A stretch of 32,212 nucleotides of DNA from Streptococcus parasanguinis (GTDB taxonomy: Bacteria; Bacillota; Bacilli; Lactobacillales; Streptococcaceae). Each line of letters starts with the position of its first letter. Position 1 is the first letter of the stretch. Under the pieces are notes generated by a model that ran no database searches, was not told where the DNA came from, and saw only the letters and a program-made list of their open reading frames with translations. Location of the stretch: positions 1 to 32,212 of the forward strand of contig JAGZKI010000028.1 of assembly GCA_018365265.1 (NCBI GenBank), in the 5' to 3' direction. Below, piece after piece: positions 23,410-31,760 of the stretch. Position numbers and translations under genes: made by a program.

Positions 23410-24576
23410 ATGAGATATTTAACAGCAGGAGAGTCCCATGGACCTCGACTAACAGCCATCATCGAGGGAGTTCCGGCAGGCCTTCCTTTATCTGAAGAGG
23501 ATATTAATAAAGAGCTCAAACGTCGACAAGGTGGCTATGGTCGTGGTGCTCGGATGAAAATCGAGAGTGATCGTGTCGAGATCACATCAGGGGTCCGTCA
23601 TGGCTTGACCATGGGAGGCCCGATTACTCTGAATGTGACCAATCTGGATCACCAAAAATGGCTGGAGATCATGAATGTAGCACCGGTCGAAGAGAAAAAG
23701 AAAGATCTGCGTAAGATTACTAAGCCACGTCCTGGTCATGCCGATCTAGTCGGAGGAATCAAATACCGTTTTGACGATCTTCGTAATTCGCTCGAACGTT
23801 CTTCTGCCCGTGAGACAACCATGCGTGTAGCCGTTGGTGCTGTTACTAAAAGGATTTTAGAAGAGATCGGCATTGAAGTGGCCAGCCACATTGTTAATTT
23901 TGGGGGAATCGAGATTGCAATTCCCGAGAATCTAACTGTTTCAGAAATCAAGGAAAAGGCAGGTCAGTCGGAAGTTTCGATCGTTGTGCCAGAACAAGAA
24001 GAAGCCGTTAAGGCCTACATTGACCAAGTGAAAAAAGACGGCGATACCATCGGGGGGATTGTGGAAACCTTGGTTGGCGGTGTGCCTGTTGGACTAGGAT
24101 CCTATGTGCAATGGGACAAGAAATTGGATGCCAAAATCGCTCAAGGAGTGGTCTCTATCAATGCCTTTAAAGGAGTTGAGTTTGGTCTTGGGTTCGACGC
24201 AGGTCGCCTAAAAGGGAGTCAAGTCATGGATGAGATCATCTGGTCTCAGGACACTGGCTATACCCGTCGCACCAATAATCTTGGTGGTTTTGAAGGGGGC
24301 ATGACTAACGGAGAGCCGATTCTGGTTCGTGGTGTCATGAAGCCTATTCCAACGCTTTACAAACCCTTGATGAGTGTGGATATCGAAACCCATGAGCCTT
24401 ATAAGGCAACAGTTGAGCGTAGCGACCCAACAGCTCTACCAGCTGCAGGTGTCGTGATGGAAGCAGTGGTCGCAACGGTCCTTGTTACAGAAGTGCTTGA
24501 AAAATTCTCATCCGATAACTTGGAAGAATTGAAAGAAGCTGTTGCTAAGCACCGGGAATTTACGAAGAATTTTTAA
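23410..24576 (+). CDS. aroC: Chorismate synthase
   Basis: AroC makes chorismate from EPSP with reduced FMN, the last common step of the aromatic pathway. The 388-aa length is normal. Conserved stretches are GESHGPRLTAII at the N-terminus, RRQGGYGRGARM, the RSSARETTMRVAVGAV segment and FDAGRLKGSQ. The ATG is six bases after aroB, and tyrA follows 16 bases after its stop, so all three form one transcript. Confidence 0.98.
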   Translation: MRYLTAGESHGPRLTAIIEGVPAGLPLSEEDINKELKRRQGGYGRGARMKIESDRVEITSGVRHGLTMGGPITLNVTNLDHQKWLEIMNVAPVEEKKKDLRKITKPRPGHADLVGGIKYRFDDLRNSLERSSARETTMRVAVGAVTKRILEEIGIEVASHIVNFGGIEIAIPENLTVSEIKEKAGQSEVSIVVPEQEEAVKAYIDQVKKDGDTIGGIVETLVGGVPVGLGSYVQWDKKLDAKIAQGVVSINAFKGVEFGLGFDAGRLKGSQVMDEIIWSQDTGYTRRTNNLGGFEGGMTNGEPILVRGVMKPIPTLYKPLMSVDIETHEPYKATVERSDPTALPAAGVVMEAVVATVLVTEVLEKFSSDNLEELKEAVAKHREFTKNF

Positions 24577-24592
24577 GAGAAAGAGTTTTCCT

Positions 24593-25699
24593 TTGGAGAA
24601 GAAAGTTGTATATATTGCAGGACTGGGCTTGATTGGTGCTTCACTTGCGCTAGGCATTAAGAGGGCCCACCCACATGTGACCATTCTTGGTTACAATCGT
24701 AGTGAAGCCTCTCGAACCATCGCCCTTGAAAGAGGAATGGTGGATCAGGTGACGGATGATTTCGCAGCCTTTGCCCCTTTAGCAGATATCATTATTTTGG
24801 CCCTTCCCATCAAGCAAACCAAGTCTTACTTAGAAACCTTAGCTGGCCTGAATTTGAAAGACCAGGTACTGGTGACTGATGCAGGCTCTACCAAGGCAGA
24901 AATTGTCGCACAAGCTGAAAAAGTGTTTACAGATAAGGATGTACGCTTTGTGGGAGGACACCCCATGGCTGGTAGTCATAAGACAGGTGCTGCAGCAGCA
25001 GATGCCACCTTATTTGAAAATGCCTATTATATTTTTACCCCTTCTAGCTTGACCACGGGGGGTGCCATGGAAGAGTTGAAAGAGCTTCTGAGTGGATTGA
25101 GATCTCGCTTTATTGAAATCGATGCCGAGGAACACGATCGGGTGACTTCCCAGATCAGCCATTTTCCTCATATTTTAGCCTCCACTCTGGTCGAGCAGGC
25201 CGTAGCTTATGGGGAAGAGCATGAAATGACCCGCCGTTTTGCGGCTGGTGGCTTTCGGGATATGACACGGATTGCGGAAAGTGAGCCAGGCATGTGGACT
25301 TCTATTCTCTTGTCCAACCCTCAAGCGATATTAGAGCGGATTGCAGATTTCAAAGAGCGTTTGGATCAGGTGGTTGAGACCATTCAAGCAGATAACGAGG
25401 AGGCCATTTGGTCCTTTTTCCAAGAAGGGCGGAAGCACCGAAAAGAAATGCAGATCCATCAGCGTGCTGGCCGCGATAGTGCCTATGATCTCTTTATCGA
25501 TGTCCCCGATCAGGAAGGCGTGATCCTCGAAATCTTACAACTCCTACAAGGGATTTCCTTGGTCAATATTCACATCAATGAAGAGAATCGTGAAGATATC
25601 CACGGAATTTTGCAGCTGACCTTTAAAAATTTAGAGGACCAAGAGCGGGCCCAAACAATGATTAGCCAGGCGACGTCTTATACCGTCCTTGCTCGCTAG
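24593..25699 (+). CDS. tyrA: Prephenate dehydrogenase with ACT domain (TTG start)
   Basis: TyrA converts prephenate to 4-hydroxyphenylpyruvate with NAD+, committing to tyrosine. The 368-aa protein begins with the Rossmann motif AGLGLIGASLALG, has GGHPMAGSH in the catalytic domain (the His, and H147-type residues around SQISHFPH), and ends with a regulatory ACT domain (about 290-368, DLFIDVPDQEGVILEIL). The frame extends upstream to an ATG at 24542, but that lies inside aroC. The family starts M-E-K-K-V-V-Y-I, which here corresponds to a TTG at 24593; I use it. The ACT domain suggests feedback control by tyrosine. Confidence 0.94.
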   Translation: MEKKVVYIAGLGLIGASLALGIKRAHPHVTILGYNRSEASRTIALERGMVDQVTDDFAAFAPLADIIILALPIKQTKSYLETLAGLNLKDQVLVTDAGSTKAEIVAQAEKVFTDKDVRFVGGHPMAGSHKTGAAAADATLFENAYYIFTPSSLTTGGAMEELKELLSGLRSRFIEIDAEEHDRVTSQISHFPHILASTLVEQAVAYGEEHEMTRRFAAGGFRDMTRIAESEPGMWTSILLSNPQAILERIADFKERLDQVVETIQADNEEAIWSFFQEGRKHRKEMQIHQRAGRDSAYDLFIDVPDQEGVILEILQLLQGISLVNIHINEENREDIHGILQLTFKNLEDQERAQTMISQATSYTVLAR

Positions 25700-25761
25700 G
25701 TCTACAGAAGGATTTGTATCAAAAGGCCTGCTTCATTTTAGGAATATTGAAGGAAAAGCAG

Positions 25762-25767
25762 TATAAT
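25762..25767 (+). promoter_or_regulatory. -10 box before the YheA-type gene
   Basis: A perfect TATAAT lies 32 bases before the ATG, with a weak -35 region. The GGAG ribosome binding site is at 25789-25792. Confidence 0.5.
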
Positions 25768-25799
25768 AGAAGTATCTTATCAGTAAAGGAGCCTAGAAA

Positions 25800-26138
25800 A
25801 TGGCAAATATTTATGATGTAGCAAACGAACTCTCTCGGACCCTGCGAGACCTTCCTGAATACAAGGCTGTCGTAGAAAGCAAGCAAGCGATAGAAGCAAA
25901 TCCAGAAGCGAAAACGCTATTTGACGAATACGTCGCTTTCCAAAATCAATTGCAAGGCTTGATGCAATCCGGTCAACTTCCAACAGAAGCTGTGCAACAA
26001 GAAATGAAGGACTATATGGAAAAAATCCAAGCAAGTCCGATTGTGAATGAATTTTTCACCAAACAACAACAATTGTCTATTTATCTTGCAGATCTTGAAA
26101 AGATCATATTTGAGCCAATTCAAGATTTATACAAGTAG
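25800..26138 (+). CDS. YlbF/YmcA family protein (UPF0342, YheA-like)
   Basis: This 112-aa, all-helical, acidic and Gln-rich cytoplasmic protein (YQYDV-type start MANIYDVANELSRTL, central LFDEYVAFQNQLQGLMQSGQ) matches the UPF0342/YheA group of the YlbF/YmcA family. In B. subtilis other members of the family form a complex that influences RNase Y-dependent mRNA processing. The function of the YheA branch is not established. It has its own promoter and terminator inside the aromatic block and shows no sign of belonging to the pathway. Confidence 0.9.
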   Translation: MANIYDVANELSRTLRDLPEYKAVVESKQAIEANPEAKTLFDEYVAFQNQLQGLMQSGQLPTEAVQQEMKDYMEKIQASPIVNEFFTKQQQLSIYLADLEKIIFEPIQDLYK

Positions 26139-26144
26139 AAAGAC

Positions 26145-26176
26145 TACCAGAGTTGTCATTTCGACTCTGGTATTTT
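26145..26176 (+). terminator. Terminator after the YheA-type gene
   Basis: TACCAGAGT (26145-26153) pairs with ACTCTGGTA (26164-26172), then T4. Confidence 0.88.
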
Positions 26177-26253
26177 CGTTCGCCACTAGAGGAAAACAAG
26201 CTCAAAAAATGCTTGGAAACATTCGTTTTTTGTTCCAAATTTTTGATCAAAAA

Positions 26254-26282
26254 TTGAATTCATGTCCTATTTATGATAGAAT
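26254..26282 (+). promoter_or_regulatory. Promoter of aroA-aroK-pheA-psr
   Basis: -35 TTGAAT (26254-26259), 17-base spacer, extended -10 TGaTAGAAT (hexamer 26277-26282). The -10 abuts an upstream in-frame ATG at 26283, which therefore cannot be the translation start. Confidence 0.7.
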
Positions 26283-26309
26283 ATGTGGAAAAGCACTCTG
26301 GAGATGGCA

Positions 26310-27593
26310 ATGAAATTAAGAACCAATAGCAAGGGTCTAAAGGGAACCATTCGAGTCCCTGGTGACAAATCCATCAGTCACCGATCGATTATTTTTGGAA
26401 GTCTTGCAAAGGGCGAAACCAAGGTCTATGATATCTTGCGAGGCGAAGATGTGCTTTCTACCATCCAGGTGTTTCGAGATTTAGGAGTCTCCATCCAAGA
26501 TGACGGGGATGTGATTCGGATTCAAGGAGTAGGCTTTCAAGGTCTTCAAGCTCCGACGGCTCCCCTTGATATGGGCAATTCAGGAACGTCTATTCGTTTG
26601 ATATCAGGTGTCCTAGCAGGTCAGGATTTTGCAGTGACCATGGTCGGAGACGATAGTCTTTCCAAACGGCCCATGGATCGTGTGGCGATCCCACTGCGTC
26701 AGATGGGAGTAGAGATTGCTGGTCAGGGAGAGCGCGATTGCCCACCTTTACATGAAGAAGGGACCCATCAGCTTCAATCCATTCATTACCGTTTGCCAGT
26801 GGCATCGGCTCAAGTCAAGTCTGCTCTCATTTTTGCGGCTTTACAGGCTGAGGGTGAATCGACGATTATCGAGAAGGAAAAGACGCGTGACCATACGGAG
26901 GATATGATTCGCCAATTTGGAGGGGAGATCCAGGTGGATGGAAAAACCATCCGCATCCAAGGTGGACAAGAGTTCCAAGGTCAGGAAGTCATTGTTCCTG
27001 GAGATATTTCCAGTGCAGCCTTTTGGTTAGTGGCCGGCCTCATTCTGCCAGATAGTGTGATCAAGATTGAAAATGTTGGCATCAACCAAACGCGGACAGG
27101 GATTCTCAATGTGATTCAAGAAATGGGGGGAGATCTCACCATTGAGGATCGCGATGAAAAAGCGGTCTCTGCAAGTCTCACTGTCAAGACCTCGTCCTTA
27201 AAAGGGATTCGGATTGATGGGGAGTTGATTCCACGCTTGATTGATGAATTGCCGATTATTGCCTTACTAGCGACACAAGCAAATGGTCAAACCGTGATTG
27301 CGGATGCTGAGGAGCTTCGTGTGAAAGAAACGGACCGCATACAGGTCGTAGCAGATAGCCTCAATGCTATGGGAGCCAATGTCGTGCCAACAGAAGACGG
27401 CATGATCATCACTGGACCGACACCCCTACATGGAGCAGACTTAGAGACTTTTGGAGATCACCGGATTGGGATGATGGCTGCCATTGCTGCCTTATTGGTG
27501 AAAGATGGAAATGTGGTGCTGGATCGGTCAGAGGCCATTAACACCAGTTACCCTAGTTTTTTTGAAGATTTGGAGACCTTACTGCATGGCTAA
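26310..27593 (+). CDS. aroA: 3-phosphoshikimate 1-carboxyvinyltransferase (EPSP synthase)
   Basis: AroA condenses shikimate-3-phosphate with PEP to EPSP. The 427-aa protein has PGDKSISHRS (K20, S21, R25), the PEP loop GNSGTSIRL, SLSKRPMDR, and FGDHRIGM near the C-terminus. The loop and overall sequence are of the class II type found in streptococci, whose members are often less sensitive to glyphosate than the E. coli enzyme; sensitivity here is not readable from sequence. The start is set by GGAG in CTGGAGATGGCAATG and by the promoter position, rather than the in-frame ATG at 26283. aroK begins eight bases before its end. Confidence 0.97.
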   Translation: MKLRTNSKGLKGTIRVPGDKSISHRSIIFGSLAKGETKVYDILRGEDVLSTIQVFRDLGVSIQDDGDVIRIQGVGFQGLQAPTAPLDMGNSGTSIRLISGVLAGQDFAVTMVGDDSLSKRPMDRVAIPLRQMGVEIAGQGERDCPPLHEEGTHQLQSIHYRLPVASAQVKSALIFAALQAEGESTIIEKEKTRDHTEDMIRQFGGEIQVDGKTIRIQGGQEFQGQEVIVPGDISSAAFWLVAGLILPDSVIKIENVGINQTRTGILNVIQEMGGDLTIEDRDEKAVSASLTVKTSSLKGIRIDGELIPRLIDELPIIALLATQANGQTVIADAEELRVKETDRIQVVADSLNAMGANVVPTEDGMIITGPTPLHGADLETFGDHRIGMMAAIAALLVKDGNVVLDRSEAINTSYPSFFEDLETLLHG

Positions 27594-28071
27594 AATTTTA
27601 CTTGGTTTTATGGGAACAGGTAAAACGACCGTTGGTCGCATTCTTGATCCAAAATTCCATGATATGGATGAATTAATTGTTGAAGAAATCGGCATGTCGA
27701 TCAATGACTATTTCGCAGTGGAAGGGGAAGCTGCCTTTCGTCGTCGCGAGGCTGAAATGCTGGAGCATTTATTGGAAAATGAAGCGGCCATCATCTCCCC
27801 TGGAGGTGGGATTGTGGTCAATCCTCATAACCGTGCACTCTTGGAAAAAAATCCTCACAACATTTATCTGCGGGTAGATTTTGAAACCTTGTACAGCCGC
27901 ATTCAAAATGACAAAGCCATGCAACGTCCCCTCTTTTTAAATAACACCAAAGAAGAATTTAAGAAGATTTTTGATGGTCGTTTGCCTTTGTATGAGGATA
28001 TTGCTACCCATATTGTGGATGTCGAGGACAAAACACCTGAAGAAATTGCGGAGATCATTCGATGCTTGTAG
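27586..28071 (+). CDS. aroK: Shikimate kinase
   Basis: AroK phosphorylates shikimate at the 3-OH with ATP. The 161-aa P-loop protein has Walker A GFMGTGKTT, the substrate residues D in FHDMDELI and R in FRRREAEML, the GGG loop SPGGGIV, and the lid arginine in QRPLF. The region between P-loop and D (GRILDPKF) is shorter than in E. coli AroK, as in other streptococci. The ATG overlaps aroA by eight bases, with GGAG 14 bases upstream; the open frame further upstream is inside aroA. Confidence 0.95.
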   Translation: MAKILLGFMGTGKTTVGRILDPKFHDMDELIVEEIGMSINDYFAVEGEAAFRRREAEMLEHLLENEAAIISPGGGIVVNPHNRALLEKNPHNIYLRVDFETLYSRIQNDKAMQRPLFLNNTKEEFKKIFDGRLPLYEDIATHIVDVEDKTPEEIAEIIRCL

Positions 28072-28916
28072 GCTATCTTGGTCCCAAGGGGTCTTTTACC
28101 CATGATGTGGCCACTCATAGCTTTCCAACATCTGAACGCATTGCCTATCGGACGATCACAGATGTCATCAAGGCTTATGAGAATCAAGAGATAGATTTTG
28201 CAGTCGTCCCAGTTGAAAACTCGATTGAAGGCAGTGTCCATGAGACCATTGATTACCTCTTTCATCAAGGGACGATTCAGGCCGTTGCAGAAGTGGTCTA
28301 TCCCATCAAGCAACAGCTCTTGGTGGCTAAAAAAGATCGCCCCATTCGAACGGTCTATTCGCATCCACAGGCCTTGGCCCAAGGGAAGGCTTTTCTAAGG
28401 GCCCATTATCCAGATGCGGCTATGGAAATGACGGCTTCAACAGCCTATGCGGCTCGCTATGTGGCAGAGCATCCAGACTTGGAAATTGCAGCGATTGCCC
28501 CTCTGGCAGCAGCCAGTGAGTACGGCTTGGAAGTCCAGGCCAAAGACATCCAAGAAATCGAGGACAATTATACACGCTTTTGGATTTTAGGGACAACAGA
28601 GCCAGCGATCTCAGAAACTTTAAGTCCAGTCCTTCAAAAAGTTAGCTTGGCCTTGACCTTGCCAAGTAACTTAGCAGGAGCCCTCTATAAGGGTTTGTCT
28701 ACTTTTGCGTGGCGGGGGATCAATTTAACCAAGATTGAAAGTCGCCCCCTAAAAACAGCTTTAGGAGAATACTTTTTCATTATTGACCTCCTAAACGAAG
28801 CGCCTGATCTTCTGCAGTTTGCCTATCAAGAATTAGACAATTTGGGCATTCAGACAAAAGTCTTGGGTCAGTATCAGGTCTATACCTTAAAAGATAACGG
28901 AATGGAGAAAAGATGA
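28062..28916 (+). CDS. pheA: Prephenate dehydratase
   Basis: PheA converts prephenate to phenylpyruvate, committing to phenylalanine. It is a stand-alone dehydratase without chorismate mutase. The 284-aa protein has the N-terminal GYLGPKGSFTHDVA, VPVENSIEGSV, the catalytic T171-R172-F173 motif, and a C-terminal ACT domain with E226-S-R-P229, the phenylalanine-binding signature, implying feedback inhibition. Its ATG overlaps aroK by ten bases and its stop overlaps psr by four. Confidence 0.96.
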   Translation: MLVGYLGPKGSFTHDVATHSFPTSERIAYRTITDVIKAYENQEIDFAVVPVENSIEGSVHETIDYLFHQGTIQAVAEVVYPIKQQLLVAKKDRPIRTVYSHPQALAQGKAFLRAHYPDAAMEMTASTAYAARYVAEHPDLEIAAIAPLAAASEYGLEVQAKDIQEIEDNYTRFWILGTTEPAISETLSPVLQKVSLALTLPSNLAGALYKGLSTFAWRGINLTKIESRPLKTALGEYFFIIDLLNEAPDLLQFAYQELDNLGIQTKVLGQYQVYTLKDNGMEKR

Positions 28917-30226
28917 GTAACGAATCCAACTTTCTATCTCACCATGAGCGAAAGCGATTAGAGTACTTATACTCAAATTTTCATTATTTGAATGAACGAG
29001 AACAACTAGAATACAATTACCTGCTCAAGAAGAGCCAAGGAGCTTATGAGGAAGCAGAAGCCCTTCAACCTGAGGTAGACGCTACAGAAGAAGTGCAAGG
29101 TGAGATTGCTGAACCAATTGGGGATCTCCCTGTTTACCAATCGCGTAGCAAAAAGTCTAAGAAGAAAGCAGTTGCTGCGACGAGCGATATACCCAAGAAA
29201 CCACGGAAAAAGATCCGCGTCAAGCGGATTCTCAAGTGGCTTGCTCTCTTTTTCTTGCTCATTATCGGCGGCATGGTCTTCATGTTTGTGAAAGGCCTCA
29301 ACAGTAAGCCGACAGGTCCAGATGCCAAACCGGCTGTCGTTGAGAAATTTAACGGCAAGAAGTCGCGAGATGGGGTCAATATCTTGATTTTGGGGACAGA
29401 TGGTCGGATCGGTGAGAAATCGGATGAGACCCGGACAGACTCCATCATGGTGGTCAATGTCAATAACAAAGAAGGCAAGATCAAGATGGTCAGCTTCATG
29501 CGGGATACATTGGTCCATATCGATGGTGTCAGCCAGCAAAATATTCCTGAATATGATGGCTACTACGACCAGAAGCTCAATACTGCCTTCACTATCGGGG
29601 AGCAAAATAACAACCAAGGGGCTGAATTGGTGCGTCAGATGCTCAAAGATAACTTTGACATTGACATCCAATATTACGCCATGGTCGATTTCAAGACCTT
29701 TGCGACAGCGATCGATACCCTCTTCCCAAATGGGGTCGAGATGAATGCGCAATTTTCAACGGTTGATGGCGAAAAAGTCAGTGAAGTAGAAGTACCAGAT
29801 GATTTGAACATGAAAGACGGTGTCGTTCCGCAGCAAACCATCAAGGTTGGAAAACAACGGATGGATGGCCGGACCCTTCTCAATTACTCGCGTTTCCGCA
29901 AGGATGATGAAGGAGACTTTGGTCGGACCCGTCGCCAGCAAGAGGTCATGTCCGCTATCATGCATCAGATCAAGGATCCAACCAAACTCTTTACGGGATC
30001 TGAAGCCCTTGGGAAAGTCTTTGCCATGACGTCTACCAATGTTCCTTTCTCCTTCCTATTGACCAATGGACTTGGACTAGTCGGAAGTGCTGGAAAAGGA
30101 ATTGAACGAGTGACCATCCCAGAAAATGGGGATTGGGTCGATGCCTACGATATGTACGGTGGCCAAGGCTTACTCGTCGATTTCGATGCTTATAAAAAGA
30201 AATTGTACCAAATGGGACTGAGATGA
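28913..30226 (+). CDS. psr: LytR-CpsA-Psr family cell wall glycopolymer ligase
   Basis: LCP proteins attach teichoic acids or capsule-like polymers to peptidoglycan outside the membrane. The 437-aa protein has a long, charged cytoplasmic N-terminus (1-105, basic KKSKKKAV and KKPRKKIRVKR stretches), one membrane helix (107-127) and the extracellular LCP domain with LILGTDGR, TRTDSIMVV, MVSFMRDTL (R197) and NYSRFRKDDEGDFGRTRRQQ. It begins at an ATGA overlap with pheA, so a wall enzyme is the last gene of the aromatic operon, an arrangement I recall from other streptococci (psr after pheA). Which polymer it ligates is unknown. The basic N-terminus may be a site of protein contacts. Confidence 0.93.
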   Translation: MSNESNFLSHHERKRLEYLYSNFHYLNEREQLEYNYLLKKSQGAYEEAEALQPEVDATEEVQGEIAEPIGDLPVYQSRSKKSKKKAVAATSDIPKKPRKKIRVKRILKWLALFFLLIIGGMVFMFVKGLNSKPTGPDAKPAVVEKFNGKKSRDGVNILILGTDGRIGEKSDETRTDSIMVVNVNNKEGKIKMVSFMRDTLVHIDGVSQQNIPEYDGYYDQKLNTAFTIGEQNNNQGAELVRQMLKDNFDIDIQYYAMVDFKTFATAIDTLFPNGVEMNAQFSTVDGEKVSEVEVPDDLNMKDGVVPQQTIKVGKQRMDGRTLLNYSRFRKDDEGDFGRTRRQQEVMSAIMHQIKDPTKLFTGSEALGKVFAMTSTNVPFSFLLTNGLGLVGSAGKGIERVTIPENGDWVDAYDMYGGQGLLVDFDAYKKKLYQMGLR

Positions 30227-30232
30227 TATAAT
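30203..30232 (+). promoter_or_regulatory. rlmCD promoter overlapping the psr stop codon
   Basis: -35 TTGTAC (30203-30208), 18-base spacer, -10 TATAAT (30227-30232). The TGA stop of psr supplies the TGa of an extended -10. Confidence 0.65.
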
Positions 30233-30268
30233 AAGGGGATAGGAGTTTTGAAAACTCCATCCCTTTTA
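30233..30268 (+). terminator. Terminator after psr
   Basis: AAGGGGAT-A-GGAGTTTT (30233-30249) pairs with AAAACTCC-ATCCCTT (30251-30265), followed by T and AAT. A transcript started at the overlapping rlmCD promoter (about 30239) would lack part of the left arm and could escape it. Confidence 0.82.
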
Positions 30269-30290
30269 ATTTGTAGAAAGATAGAAAACG

Positions 30291-31649
30291 ATGTTAAAGA
30301 AAAATGAAATTGTAACGGTTGAGATTGTCGATTTGACACACGAAGGAGCAGGAGTGGCTAAGGTCGATGGCCTGGTCTTTTTTGTGGAGAATGCCCTACC
30401 AGGAGAAGTGATCCGCATGCGCGTGCTTAAAGTCAACAAAAAGATCGGTTATGGAAAAGTAGAGGAGTACCTAGAAAAATCCCCTCACCGCAATGAAGAG
30501 CTTGATCTTGCCTATCTACGAAGCGGAATCGCCGACTTGGGCCACCTAGCTTATCCGGAGCAACTGAAATTCAAGGCCAAGCAGGTCAAGTATAGCCTCT
30601 ACAAGATGGCGGGAATCACTGATATGGAAGTGCCCCTGACCTTGGGGATGGACCATCCTGTCCAATACCGCAACAAGGCCCAAGTCCCTGTTCGTCGGGT
30701 CAATGGTCAGGTCGAGACAGGCTTCTTTCGGAAGAACTCCCATGATTTGATGCCGATTGAAGATTTCTATATCCAAAATCCAGTCATTGACCAAGTGGTC
30801 TTGGCGCTTCGGGATTTGATTCGTCGTTTTGACCTCAAGCCTTATGACGAGAAGGAACAGTCTGGCTTGATTCGTAACCTTGTCGTTCGTCGAGGACATC
30901 ATTCTGGAGAAATCATGGTCATTTTGGTCACCACTCGTCCCAAGATTTTCCGTGTTGACCAGTTGATCGAGCATTTGATTAAGCAATTCCCAGCCATCAA
31001 ATCCGTCATGCAAAATATCAATGACCAGAATACCAATGCCATTTTTGGAAAAGAATGGCGTACGCTTTATGGTCAAGACTATATTACGGATCAAATGTTG
31101 GGAAATGATTTCCAAATCTCTGGACCCGCCTTTTACCAGGTTAATACTGAAATGGCAGAGAAGCTCTACCAAACAGCCATTGACTTTGCGGAGTTAAGTG
31201 AAGATGATGTGGTGATTGATGCCTACTCCGGAATCGGGACCATTGGCCTATCAGTTGCCAAGCATGTCAAGGAAGTTTATGGAGTAGAAGTCATCCCCGA
31301 GGCCGTGGAGAATAGCCAGAAGAATGCTAGTCTAAATGGCATCACCAATGCCCACTATGTCTGTGACACAGCTGAAAATGCTATGAAAAATTGGCTCAAG
31401 GAAGGCATCCAACCAACAGCCATCCTGGTCGACCCACCACGCAAGGGCTTGACCGAAAGCTTCATCAAAGCAAGTGCCCAAACAGGCGCTGACCGCATCG
31501 CCTATATCTCCTGCAACGTCGCCACCATGGCGCGTGATATCAAACTCTATCAAGAGTTGGGATACGAATTGAAGAAAGTCCAGCCGGTGGATTTATTTCC
31601 GCAAACGCATCACTTAGAATGTGTAAGCTTGTTAGTAAAACGCAACTAA
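30291..31649 (+). CDS. rlmCD: 23S rRNA uracil-C5 methyltransferase RlmCD
   Basis: This SAM-dependent enzyme makes m5U in 23S rRNA. In S. pneumoniae the single enzyme RlmCD modifies both U747 and U1939. The 452-aa protein has an N-terminal TRAM domain (about 1-60), SAM motif IDAYSGIGTIGLSVA, LVDPPRKGL, and catalytic C408 in YISCNVATMARD. The Fe-S cluster cysteines of E. coli RlmD are absent: the corresponding stretch (about residues 68-90) contains no cysteine, as in other streptococcal relatives. The last 16 codons (31599-31646) are part of a tandem array of three related copies of this gene's 3' end, so the C-terminus may have been replaced by an integrating element. The older symbol is rumA. 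Confidence 0.94.
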   Translation: MLKKNEIVTVEIVDLTHEGAGVAKVDGLVFFVENALPGEVIRMRVLKVNKKIGYGKVEEYLEKSPHRNEELDLAYLRSGIADLGHLAYPEQLKFKAKQVKYSLYKMAGITDMEVPLTLGMDHPVQYRNKAQVPVRRVNGQVETGFFRKNSHDLMPIEDFYIQNPVIDQVVLALRDLIRRFDLKPYDEKEQSGLIRNLVVRRGHHSGEIMVILVTTRPKIFRVDQLIEHLIKQFPAIKSVMQNINDQNTNAIFGKEWRTLYGQDYITDQMLGNDFQISGPAFYQVNTEMAEKLYQTAIDFAELSEDDVVIDAYSGIGTIGLSVAKHVKEVYGVEVIPEAVENSQKNASLNGITNAHYVCDTAENAMKNWLKEGIQPTAILVDPPRKGLTESFIKASAQTGADRIAYISCNVATMARDIKLYQELGYELKKVQPVDLFPQTHHLECVSLLVKRN

Positions 31650-31651
31650 AC

Positions 31652-31678
31652 CTCAAAAGGTTCACTGAACCTTTTGAG
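31652..31678 (+). other. Perfect 12-bp hairpin after rlmCD
   Basis: CTCAAAAGGTTC / GAACCTTTTGAG with loop ACT starts three bases after the stop. No T-run follows, so it is either a weak terminator, an RNA-stabilising element or a recombination-related structure. Confidence 0.7.
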
Positions 31679-31733
31679 TCCCACAAACACATCACGTCGA
31701 ATGTGTAAGTTTGTTAGTGAAACGTAGCTAATC

Positions 31734-31760
31734 CTCAAAAGGTTCCCCAAACCTTTTGAG
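31734..31760 (+). other. Second copy of the post-rlmCD hairpin
   Basis: CTCAAAAGGTT / AACCTTTTGAG with loop CCCCA, exactly 82 bases after the first. The stems are identical while the loops differ. Confidence 0.7.

Noticed and set aside
26283..26309. AroA start at 26283
   Set aside because: This ATG directly abuts the -10 box; the ATG at 26310 has a Shine-Dalgarno and matches the family N-terminus.
27505..27585. Longer shikimate kinase starting inside aroA
   Set aside because: The extra residues are the mirror of aroA coding sequence, and the P-loop protein family starts at M-A-K-I-L-L-G at 27586.
29006..29752. 248-codon open frame on the minus strand antisense to psr
   Set aside because: It lies wholly within the well-conserved LCP gene, has Ile/Asp/His-rich composition typical of a mirror frame, and no family match.
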